Positions 45,215 through 53,735 of a stretch of 64,000 nucleotides of DNA are shown piece after piece (position 1 is the stretch's first letter; each line of letters opens with the position of its first letter). The stretch covers positions 62,001-126,000 of the forward strand of contig MNQS01000022.1 of the NCBI GenBank assembly GCA_001915545.1, given 5' to 3'. Source of the stretch: Bacteroides sp. 43_108 (GTDB lineage Bacteria > Bacteroidota > Bacteroidia > Bacteroidales > Bacteroidaceae). The position numbers and the translations under genes were made by a program. The notes under the pieces were generated by a model. It was given only the letters and a program-made list of their open reading frames with translations. It made no database searches and was not told where the DNA came from.

Positions 45215-47863
45215 ATGTTAGATCAAGACAGAATTATTAAGATTGATATCAATGAGACGATGAAATCATCGTACATTGATTATTCAATGTCGGTAATAGT
45301 AGCACGAGCTTTGCCGGACGTACGCGATGGCTTCAAACCAGTGCACAGGCGTATTCTTTACGGAATGATGGAACTTGGAAATACCTACGACAAACCGCAT
45401 AAGAAATGTGCAAGAATTGTCGGTGAGGTATTGGGTAAATATCATCCTCATGGCGACTCTTCTGTATACGGTGCATTGGTGAGATTGGCTCAGCCATGGG
45501 CAATGAGATGTACTCTTGTCGACGGGCAGGGTAACTTCGGTTCTGTAGACGGCGACAGTCCTGCAGCTATGCGTTATACAGAGGCTAGACTTACTAAGGC
45601 CGGTGAGGCCATGATGGACGACCTCTATAAAGAGACTGTAGATTTTCAGAACAACTTTGACGACTCTCTGCGTGAGCCTACTGTAATGCCTACACGTATA
45701 CCAAATCTGCTGGTTAACGGCGCAAGCGGTATTGCCGTAGGTATGGCTACAAATATTCCTACTCATAATCTTGGTGAGGTGATAGACGGATGTGTTGCTT
45801 ATATAGATAATCCTGAAATCACCAGCATGGAGCTTATGAAGTATGTCAAGGCTCCTGATTTCCCTACAGGTGGTATAATCTGTGGTCTTGATGGTGTTAA
45901 GGATGCTTATGAAACCGGTAAGGGACGAATTGTGGTGCGTTCAAAGGTTGAGATTGAATCTGATGTCAATCACGACAAGATTGTAGTGCACGAGATTCCT
46001 TACAACGTAAACAAGGCTGAACTTATCAAGAAAATTGCAGATCTTGTAAATGAGAAGAGAATAGAAGGTATTTCAAATGTCAATGATGAATCGGACCGCG
46101 AGGGTATGCGTATTGTCATTGATGTGAAGCGTGAGGCGAATGCGAACGTCATACTTAACAAGTTGTATAAGATGACAGAGCTTCAGTCAAGCTTCAGTGT
46201 CAATACAATTGCTCTTGTCAAGGGAAGACCTAAATTATTGACATTGAGAGACTGCATAAAATATTTCGTAGAGCACCGTCATGATGTTGTTATACGCAGA
46301 ACTATTTTTGACAAGCGTAAGGCTGAAGAACGTGCACATATTCTTAAGGGATTGATAATTGCAAGTGACAATATTGATGAGGTTGTGCATATCATCAGAG
46401 CGGCCAAGTCTCCTCAGGAAGCAATTTCTGAATTGATGAAGCGTTTCGAACTTGATGATATTCAGGCAAAGGCAATTGTTGAAATGCGTCTGCGTCAGTT
46501 GACAGGACTTGAGCAGGATAAGCTTCATGCTGAATATGACGATCTTATGAAACTTATCGATTACCTCAATGGAATACTCAATGATCCTGAGTTCTGCAAG
46601 AAGGTTATGAAAGATGAGCTTCTTGAAGTTAAGGAGAAGTGGAGCGATGAACGCAGAACATTTATCGATTATACGGCAAGTGAAGATTTCAATCCTGAAG
46701 ATTTCTATCCGAACGAGCCTGTAGTGATAACTGTTTCTCACCTTGGATACATCAAGAGAACTCCGCTTGCCGAATTCCGTACACAGGCCAGAGGAGGTGT
46801 AGGTGCGAAGGGCGGAAGTACGCGTGATGAAGATTTCATAGAACATATATATCCGGGACAGACGCACAACACGATGATGTTCTTTACTCAGAAGGGACGT
46901 TGTTTCTGGATGAAGGTTTATGAGATTCCGGAAGGTACTAAATCCTCAAAGGGACGCGCTGTACAGAATCTGCTTAACATTGACAGTGACGATAAGGTTA
47001 CTGCATTCATCTGCGTTGAGAACATCAATGATGAAGAGTGGGTTAAGACTCACAACCTGATTTTCTGTACAAAGAACGGTACTGTCAAGAAGTCAAGATT
47101 TGAACTGTACTCACACCCGCGTTCAAACGGACTCAATGCTATCAATATCGTTGAAGGTGACAAGGTTATTGAAGTATGTTTGACTTCTGGAAATGACGAC
47201 ATCATAATTGCCAACAGAAATGGTAGAGCTATACGTTTCAATGAGAATGCTGTAAGACTTATGGGACGTACTGCTACAGGAGTCAGGGGACTGCGTCTTG
47301 ACGATGATGGCGAGGACGAAGTAGTCGGTATGGTATGTCTTGCATGCAACAAACCTCTGGATCCATCAATGTTCAACGAGAATGAAGAGGAAGCAGATGA
47401 TGACGTTGCGGACGTTGCTGAGGAAGAAGAGGATTCTTCTGTCGACGTACAGGAACAGGTTGAAGATGTATCTGACGACTTCCCTGAAACAATAATGGTG
47501 GTTTCAGAAAAGGGTTACGGAAAGAGATCAAATATCGGAGGATACAGAATTACCCACAGAGGTGGAAAGGGTGTGAAGACACTGAACATCACTGAAAAGA
47601 CCGGAAAACTTGTAGCAATAAAATCTGTTACTGACGACAACGATCTTATGATTATCAACAAGAGCGGAATTGCAATCCGTTTGGCTGTAAGTGATGTAAG
47701 AGTTCAGGGACGTGCAACTCAGGGTGTTTCTCTGATAAATCTTAAGAAGCGTAACGATGTGATAAGTTCGGTTTGCAAGGTTGAACATGTTGAACCTGAA
47801 AACGAAGAAAATTCACAAGAAACGTCAGAAAATACAGAAAGTATACCTGAGAACCAGAATTAA
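45215..47863 (+). CDS. gyrA: DNA gyrase subunit A
   Basis: The 882-residue subunit breaks and rejoins DNA in the gyrase A2B2 complex that introduces negative supercoils. The catalytic Tyr121 is in AAMRYTEARL. The quinolone region reads GDSSVYGALVRLAQPW, with Ser82 at the E. coli Ser83 position and Gly86 at the Asp87 position. The coiled-coil and tower parts follow, then the C-terminal pinwheel with the GyrA box QARGGVGAKGG (about 530). An acidic insertion (about 719-757, mostly Glu/Asp) interrupts the pinwheel, and the C-terminus is acidic. gyrB is not in the window. A TPR gene follows after 32 bp. Confidence 0.97.
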   Translation: MLDQDRIIKIDINETMKSSYIDYSMSVIVARALPDVRDGFKPVHRRILYGMMELGNTYDKPHKKCARIVGEVLGKYHPHGDSSVYGALVRLAQPWAMRCTLVDGQGNFGSVDGDSPAAMRYTEARLTKAGEAMMDDLYKETVDFQNNFDDSLREPTVMPTRIPNLLVNGASGIAVGMATNIPTHNLGEVIDGCVAYIDNPEITSMELMKYVKAPDFPTGGIICGLDGVKDAYETGKGRIVVRSKVEIESDVNHDKIVVHEIPYNVNKAELIKKIADLVNEKRIEGISNVNDESDREGMRIVIDVKREANANVILNKLYKMTELQSSFSVNTIALVKGRPKLLTLRDCIKYFVEHRHDVVIRRTIFDKRKAEERAHILKGLIIASDNIDEVVHIIRAAKSPQEAISELMKRFELDDIQAKAIVEMRLRQLTGLEQDKLHAEYDDLMKLIDYLNGILNDPEFCKKVMKDELLEVKEKWSDERRTFIDYTASEDFNPEDFYPNEPVVITVSHLGYIKRTPLAEFRTQARGGVGAKGGSTRDEDFIEHIYPGQTHNTMMFFTQKGRCFWMKVYEIPEGTKSSKGRAVQNLLNIDSDDKVTAFICVENINDEEWVKTHNLIFCTKNGTVKKSRFELYSHPRSNGLNAINIVEGDKVIEVCLTSGNDDIIIANRNGRAIRFNENAVRLMGRTATGVRGLRLDDDGEDEVVGMVCLACNKPLDPSMFNENEEEADDDVADVAEEEEDSSVDVQEQVEDVSDDFPETIMVVSEKGYGKRSNIGGYRITHRGGKGVKTLNITEKTGKLVAIKSVTDDNDLMIINKSGIAIRLAVSDVRVQGRATQGVSLINLKKRNDVISSVCKVEHVEPENEENSQETSENTESIPENQN

Positions 47864-47895
47864 GTGATATTTTAAGAACTTAAAAACTAAGTAAT

Positions 47896-49098
47896 ATGAA
47901 AAAGGTATTTGTGATTTGTGCATTGCTGTTGACTGCTGCTTCAGCTGTGTACGCTCAGAAGAAAAATGTCACAAAGGCTCAGTATTTCCTTGAGGATGCC
48001 CTTATGGATCCTAAGCATGTGAACTACGAGAGAGCTGATATGGCCTGGGGCTTTGTTGAGCAGGCAATGAAGAACCCGGAAAGTGTAAATATGGCAAAAA
48101 CATGGAATATTGCCGGTAACCTGAAGGTCATCTATAGCAACAAGATGCTTATGGACAGATCTAGTACTGGTAACATGGATTACGATGCTTTCTTCGACCT
48201 GCAGTACGACATCGTAACTTTCTTCTCTAGATGCGACAGCCTCGAAAGACTGCCGAACAAGAAAGGTGAAGTGAAGGAGCCTGAATACCGCAAAACTAAT
48301 CTTGAACTGATCAAGACTCCTCGTCAGAACCTCTTAATCGCTGGTAGCCAGTATGTTAATTCTGATGTTAACAGATGTATCAAGTTCCTTGATCTGTATT
48401 TCAGCACTTTCAGCGACCCATTCATGGCTGAACTGAATTTCGAGTCTACAGATACAATGAAGTATGATGCATACTATATTCTCGGAAATGCTTATGAACA
48501 GCTGAAGGATACAGCGAAGGTTATTCCTGCATATGAGCAGGCTGTAAATTCTGAAACATACGGAAAGAATGCATGCTTTGGTCTGATGCAGATTTATAAG
48601 AACCGCGGTCAGAATGACAAGTGGCTTGAGTATTGCGAGCTTGGTGTTAAGAAATTCCCTAATGAGCCTGTATTCTCAAAGGTTCTTCTTGGAAACTATA
48701 TTGAAAACAAGAGATGGGATGACGCTCTCAAAATTGCAGATCTGCTCATAAAGAATGAGCCAGATGATGAGTGGGCTTATTACAATAAGGGACTTATCTA
48801 TTTTGAAAGCAATCGTGCAAACGAAGCTTACGAAGTATTCCTTCAGACAATAAAGATCAAGCCTGACTACCTTGAGGCTTACGCTGCCGCAGGAAAGGCT
48901 GCTTGGAAAGTTGCCGATACTTCAAAGGATAAGAACGTGACTAAGGAATACTACAATAAGGCTATAGAGATGTTTGAGAAAGCACGTGAGCTTTCACCTG
49001 ATGATGCTACAACATGGGGATATTCTCTGTATGCTTGCTATAACAACATTGGCAATACTGCTAAGGCTAAGGAATTTGCCAAGTATCTGAAACAGTAA
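47896..49098 (+). CDS. Exported TPR protein
   Basis: The 400-residue protein has a signal peptide (MKKVFVICALLLTAASAVYAQ) and a mature part made of helical repeats, clearest as TPRs at about 195-345 (DAYYILGNAYEQLKDTAKVIPAYEQAV; EWAYYNKGLIYFESNRANEAYEVFLQTIKIKPD). It is probably a periplasmic adaptor or scaffold. It begins 32 bp after gyrA, so they may be co-transcribed, and a hairpin terminator lies after it. The gene at 49202 encodes a related protein, so the pair probably arose by duplication. No enzymatic motif is visible. Confidence 0.75.
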   Translation: MKKVFVICALLLTAASAVYAQKKNVTKAQYFLEDALMDPKHVNYERADMAWGFVEQAMKNPESVNMAKTWNIAGNLKVIYSNKMLMDRSSTGNMDYDAFFDLQYDIVTFFSRCDSLERLPNKKGEVKEPEYRKTNLELIKTPRQNLLIAGSQYVNSDVNRCIKFLDLYFSTFSDPFMAELNFESTDTMKYDAYYILGNAYEQLKDTAKVIPAYEQAVNSETYGKNACFGLMQIYKNRGQNDKWLEYCELGVKKFPNEPVFSKVLLGNYIENKRWDDALKIADLLIKNEPDDEWAYYNKGLIYFESNRANEAYEVFLQTIKIKPDYLEAYAAAGKAAWKVADTSKDKNVTKEYYNKAIEMFEKARELSPDDATTWGYSLYACYNNIGNTAKAKEFAKYLKQ

Positions 49099-49112
49099 AT
49101 CCTTAATTTTGC

Positions 49113-49168
49113 AACCACGGACCGTCCAATATAGTAGAATGTTGCATGACGGTTCGTGGTTTTATATA
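49113..49168 (+). terminator. Terminator after the first TPR gene
   Basis: AACCACGGACCGTC (49113-49126) pairs with 49148-49161 with one G-U pair, followed by TTTTATAT. Confidence 0.7.
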
Positions 49169-49201
49169 TATTGTGATGTACAATTTAATATGGACCTGAT
49201 T

Positions 49202-50449
49202 ATGAAGCGATTTGTTTATTTTTTGCTGATTTTAGCATTTTGCGGTATAGTTGATGCCATGTCGCAGACAGAGGAGCCTGTGAAATATAAAAGAAGGTCC
49301 GTATTGAAGGAAATAAAGTCGAATATAAAGAGCGGTAATTATACGCGAGCCGACGAGCTTTTCCAATCTGCTATAAAGACCTACGAACAGGCTCGGAGTG
49401 ATGCTGAATATTATTATATTGAGGCTAATATTCAGATGAATCTGGCATTGGAGGAGAATAAGAAAATGTATCTGGCTACTTCTCCTGATACATTAAAGTA
49501 TTTCAAGTATATTTATAATATGTATCACTACAGTTTGATATGCGACAGTATTGAGTCTGTACCTGACGAAAATGACCGTGTCAAGCATAAGTATCGTAGT
49601 GATCTGTCTTCTAAATTGTTGAAATTTAGAAATAACCTTCTTAATGCAGGTAAATTTTTCTATAACAAGAAGCAATATGACGAGGCTTACAACAATTTGG
49701 ATATGTATTTGTCCAGCCACAGCTCACCGATTTTCTCAGGTAAGGATGCAAGGGGCGCCATATTGAAAGATGATACTCTGAAGGTTCCTGTTCTGGCTGT
49801 TTTCAGTGCTTATGCGGCTCAGAAATACCAGAATGCTGTAAAATATATCGGGTGTTCATTGCAGGACACGCTTGGACGTAAGTATCTGATTGAAATCGGA
49901 TGCAAATCGTATGCCCAATTGGGCGATACAGCAAACATGCTGTCTATGCTCAAGAGAGGTTTTGATGAGTATCCTGATTATGAGTATTATTATTTTACAT
50001 TGCTGAACTATTATAACGATGAACTGTCATATAATGATGCCCATGAACTTACTGTGCACATGATAAGTCATTTTCCTGATGATTCACGTTTCTGGTATAT
50101 CAAGGGCAAGGAGGAAATGTTCATGAATAATCTGGATTCAGCATTGGTGTCTTTTACGAATGTTGTAAAGCTTAAATCCGATGATGCCTATGCGTATGCA
50201 AATATCGGTAATATTTATCTCCATAAGGTTCACCAGATAAACCAGTCGTATCAGCTGTCTATTGAGGATCCTAGATATGTAACAAAGAAGGCATTTGTCA
50301 CAGACCTGTATCGTAAAGCTTGTGAAAACTTTGAGAATGCAAAGAAGTACAAGGAAGACGACACATCGCTATGGCTTCTTGGTTTAAGGGAATCATACTT
50401 TAAATTGAATAAGGGCAAAGAGTTGAAGTCTCTTGAAAAGTATAAATAA
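49202..50449 (+). CDS. Exported TPR protein, paralogue of the preceding gene
   Basis: The 415-residue protein has a signal peptide (MKRFVYFLLILAFCGIVDAMSQ) and helical TPR-like repeats (IKSNIKSGNYTRADELFQSAIKTYEQA; DAYAYANIGNIYLHKV). It follows the layout of the upstream gene, including the long insertion before the last repeats (CDSIESVPDENDRVKHKYRSDLS against CDSLERLPNKKGEVKEPEYRKTNLEL). The ATG at 49202 is chosen because the signal peptide begins there; the open frame upstream runs through the terminator of the previous gene. Function is unknown beyond a probable periplasmic scaffold role. Confidence 0.7.
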   Translation: MKRFVYFLLILAFCGIVDAMSQTEEPVKYKRRSVLKEIKSNIKSGNYTRADELFQSAIKTYEQARSDAEYYYIEANIQMNLALEENKKMYLATSPDTLKYFKYIYNMYHYSLICDSIESVPDENDRVKHKYRSDLSSKLLKFRNNLLNAGKFFYNKKQYDEAYNNLDMYLSSHSSPIFSGKDARGAILKDDTLKVPVLAVFSAYAAQKYQNAVKYIGCSLQDTLGRKYLIEIGCKSYAQLGDTANMLSMLKRGFDEYPDYEYYYFTLLNYYNDELSYNDAHELTVHMISHFPDDSRFWYIKGKEEMFMNNLDSALVSFTNVVKLKSDDAYAYANIGNIYLHKVHQINQSYQLSIEDPRYVTKKAFVTDLYRKACENFENAKKYKEDDTSLWLLGLRESYFKLNKGKELKSLEKYK

Positions 50450-50457
50450 TGTAGAGT

Positions 50458-50485
50458 GGGGCACGTGGTGCCCCTTTCTGCTTTT
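50458..50485 (+). terminator. Terminator after the second TPR gene
   Basis: GGGGCAC (50458-50464) pairs with GTGCCCC (50468-50474) around a 3-base loop, followed by a T-rich tract. Confidence 0.75.
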
Positions 50486-50595
50486 GAGTATAGTCGGCAT
50501 AGTGTTTGTACTCCATAACATGGTATTTTTATATTCAAAAGTTTTGCCGGCTTGGCGTTTTTAGTCTAATCTTACACAAGTTAATCCTAAATAAT

Positions 50596-52320
50596 ATGAA
50601 AAACTTATCTTTGAAAACTGTTTCGACCATTTTAGCTCTGTCTGCATTTATGGTACAGCCTACAGACTTGTCGGCATTTACGTCCTTGACCGATTGCGGA
50701 TTGTATGTTCAAGATGGTGCAGATCAGGTTACGGTTGACGACAGTATTAAGCTTTGGAAGACCGAAGGTGCAAAATTATTCGAAGACAATTTGTTTACTA
50801 AACTGCGTCGCGGAGTTGGCAAAAGTAAGATTCGTGACTGCAAGATTCCTGAAATGCAACGCCTAGCATTGGCAATACGCGGGGGCAAGTATGACTTGCA
50901 TTTTAGAGTAAACAGTTTTAAGCCTCTTTATACCCCGGAAACTTTGGGACGTCTTCTGCATATAGGCAACGGATACAGCCGATTTCAGCAAGTTACGGGT
51001 ATTGTTGTTTCTCCAGGAAAAAATATCATTATAGTTGATGGGCTGAAAACTGATACTCCTCTTCACCTTAAAGTCGCAGATTTGTATGCCCCGGATCAGG
51101 GAAACGCAGATTGGAGTCTGCATACCGAGAGTTATGAATTGCACAACGGCGTGAATATAATAGAAAAAAAGACGCAATGGAGCGGTTTGGCTTACATAGA
51201 TTACTATTTTGACAGACCTGAGTTGGAGAAAGAGATAAAGGTGCATTTCGTCAATTCGTCTGTAAATGGTTATTTTGATGCTTCGGTTGATTCTGATGCT
51301 GATTGGGACAAGCTTCTGTCAAAAGCTGTACATCCTGTTTTCGACGCGGTAGGAAAGCATGTTCATCTGGCATATCCTGTGGAGGATTTCAAAAAATATG
51401 CATCGGGAAAGGGACGTGAACTTATGTCTGCTTATGATGAGATTGTTGCCAATCAGTATGAGATATTAGGGTGGAAAAAATATGGACGAATTCCGGACAA
51501 TAAGATTTTTGCCAGAGTAAATTATTCATACTACATGTTTCGTGACGGCAATGGAGTGGCCTTTAAGTTCGATACGATGAACCGTGTTGCAGATCCTGAA
51601 AAGGTTCGTCGCACGGACGAGGATGTGTGCTGGGGATTCAGCCATGAGATAGGGCATGTACATCAGCTTTCGCCATATCTTTCTTGGGGCGGATTGGGCG
51701 AAACCAGCAACAATATCTGCAGCAGGTATTGTACCCAGGCTTTCGGCTATCCGAACCGTTTGAGCAAGGCTTTCAGTGAGGCTGAAAAGAACTTCCTGCA
51801 CGATGGTATGGCTGGTTCTGTAAGCAAGGCCAGAACTGCAGGAGGAATGACCGACTCAATAATTTCTCCTGTAGGACAGGATGGCGGAGATAAAGCGTTA
51901 AGTTATCTGGAAGTGGATGTCTTTCAGAGACTTGTACCGTTTTGGAAACTTCAATGCTACTACGTAAAGCACGGCATGCCTGATTTCTATCCGGATCTGT
52001 ATGAGCGTATGCGAAATACAGAAAAACTTTATCCTGTGATGGCAGGAGTTGATCGTCATGCCAACGTAGTACCTTTCCAACTGAATTTCATACGTGGAGC
52101 GTCTTTTGTTGCAGGTAAGAATCTTTATCCTTATTTTGAGGCATTCGGATTTTTCAGAATATTGCGTCTGAAATATGATGATTACGGAATGTATACGTAT
52201 GAAATGACAGAATCTATGCGTGATGCTTTTCGTGCCGAGATGGAGGGCTACGTCAAGTCTGGCAAATTGGCCGATCTGACGTCTGAAGAACTTGAGGCTA
52301 TGTTGAATGCTCAAGAATAG
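50596..52320 (+). CDS. M60-like (mucin-type) metallopeptidase
   Basis: The 574-residue exported protein has a signal peptide (about 1-28). The catalytic region matches the M60/enhancin-like family: HEIGHVHQ (His350, Glu351, His354) followed by Glu369 in GGLGETSNN, the HExxH-x(n)-E spacing typical of that group. The N-terminal half is a beta-rich domain that probably binds glycan. M60-like peptidases of gut bacteria cut O-glycosylated mucin-type proteins, so this enzyme may act on host glycoproteins. The ATG at 50596 is used because the signal peptide begins there; the frame stays open upstream. It stands alone after a terminator. Confidence 0.82.
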   Translation: MKNLSLKTVSTILALSAFMVQPTDLSAFTSLTDCGLYVQDGADQVTVDDSIKLWKTEGAKLFEDNLFTKLRRGVGKSKIRDCKIPEMQRLALAIRGGKYDLHFRVNSFKPLYTPETLGRLLHIGNGYSRFQQVTGIVVSPGKNIIIVDGLKTDTPLHLKVADLYAPDQGNADWSLHTESYELHNGVNIIEKKTQWSGLAYIDYYFDRPELEKEIKVHFVNSSVNGYFDASVDSDADWDKLLSKAVHPVFDAVGKHVHLAYPVEDFKKYASGKGRELMSAYDEIVANQYEILGWKKYGRIPDNKIFARVNYSYYMFRDGNGVAFKFDTMNRVADPEKVRRTDEDVCWGFSHEIGHVHQLSPYLSWGGLGETSNNICSRYCTQAFGYPNRLSKAFSEAEKNFLHDGMAGSVSKARTAGGMTDSIISPVGQDGGDKALSYLEVDVFQRLVPFWKLQCYYVKHGMPDFYPDLYERMRNTEKLYPVMAGVDRHANVVPFQLNFIRGASFVAGKNLYPYFEAFGFFRILRLKYDDYGMYTYEMTESMRDAFRAEMEGYVKSGKLADLTSEELEAMLNAQE

Positions 52321-52520
52321 ATTTGTTTTTGTTTGCACTTGGATGTTTGATAATCTGTTTTAACAGCTGGACTTATTTGTCTTAGCTGCGTAACGTGTGT
52401 TTTACAGCACAAAATTATAATCTGCCACGCACAATAATGATTTTTTGTTAAGTCTTATATGTGTGTGGCAGAAATCTAAACCTATCCCGAATTATATGTA
52501 AAATCTAATATTGATGTATT

Positions 52521-53606
52521 ATGTTGAAATTTTATTTGTTTGTTTTGCTGGCCAGTCTTTCGGCAGGACGTATTTGTGCGCAATGTGATTGCAAATGTTC
52601 TGATTATAGTTTGACATTGGGAAAACCTGATAAGGAGAATGTTTTGGAGTCGCCCGATTATTATACGTGGGGAGCTTCTCCAATTAAAGGTAATGATGGG
52701 AAATATCATCTCTACTATTCCAGATGGAAGAAACAATATGGTTTTCTTGCATGGGTGACACATTCAGAGATAGCTCATGCCGTGTCTGACAATCCTTTGG
52801 GACCTTATGTTTTTCATGATTTGGCACTTCCTGCCAGAGGTGCTTCTTTTTGGGATGGTTTGAATACACACAATCCTACAATTCATTTTTATGAAGGCAA
52901 ATATTATCTTTATTATACAGGAAACACCGGTGATGGAGTGAATATGAAGAAAGGACTCAATCCGACTCATCGCAACAACCAGCGTATAGGTGTTGCCGTT
53001 TCAGAGAGTCCTTATGGGCCGTGGAAGCGTTTTGACACCCCGTTGATTGATGTGTCTAAAGATACAGCTGCGTATGACGCTCTTATGGTTGCAAATCCAT
53101 CCGTAACACGAATGCATGATGGACGCTATCTCATGGTTTATAAGGCTGTTGCCAAGAAACGTAGAGGGGTGTGAGGAGGACCGGTTGTTCACCTTTGTGC
53201 AGTTGCAGATTCTCCTGTCGGACCTTTTGTGAAGCATTAAAAACCTATTTTTACTGCAGAAGGTTCTTCTTTTCCTGCGGAGGATCCGTATATATGGATG
53301 CAGGATGGATGTTATTATGCTATTGTCAAGGACATGCACGGAAGTTTTACAGGTGCAGGCCGCTCTCTTGCACTTTTCTGTTCTGAAGATGGTTTCAATT
53401 GGAAACCTGTAGATGAACCGTTGCTGTCGACGCCTGAAATAAGATGGGCAGACGGCAAGGTGTTAAAGCTTCAACATCTGGAACGTCCGCAGATTTTGTT
53501 TGACGGAGATGTACCTGCGGCCTTGTTTATGGCTGCTGATACAATGAAGAATTATTCGCGCAGCGGACATACATTTAATGTACATGTTCCAATTTTACGT
53601 AAATGA
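52521..53606 (+). pseudogene. GH43-type beta-propeller glycosidase, interrupted by two stop codons
   Basis: The frame runs through 361 codons with in-frame TGA at 53172-53174 (codon 218) and TAA at 53238-53240 (codon 240). The reading frame is otherwise intact from the signal peptide (MLKFYLFVLLASLSAGRICAQ) to the end. The protein has five-bladed-propeller features: YTWGASPIKGNDGKYHLYYSRW, THNPTIHFYEGKYYLYYTGN, ANPSVTRMHDGRYLMVYKA and, after the stops, AEDPYIWMQDGCYYAIVKD. It would be exported and act on plant or host glycans. With both stops at non-catalytic positions, decay is recent, or the stops are sequencing errors. Confidence 0.75.
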
Positions 53607-53641
53607 CCTGTTGAATTTGTAGGACGGTTGTCGTATAAAAT

Positions 53642-53709
53642 AAAAGCGACATGGATGCTGATTGATGTCATAATGAACATTGTTCAATCAGGATCTGTGT
53701 CGCTTTTTA
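53642..53709. terminator. Bidirectional terminator between GH43 pseudogene and heparinase-like gene
   Basis: AAAAGCGACA (53642-53651) pairs with TGTCGCTTTT (53698-53707), and inner parts ATTGA/TCAAT extend the stem. A-runs and T-runs on the two sides allow termination in both directions. Confidence 0.8.
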
Positions 53710-53735
53710 GAATAATAGTAATATGTCTTGTAGGG

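Noticed and set aside
53172-53240. Readthrough or selenocysteine decoding of the TGA in the GH43-type gene
   Set aside because: A TAA follows 22 codons later in the same frame, TGA is used as a normal stop elsewhere in the window, and no selenocysteine insertion hairpin is evident after the TGA.
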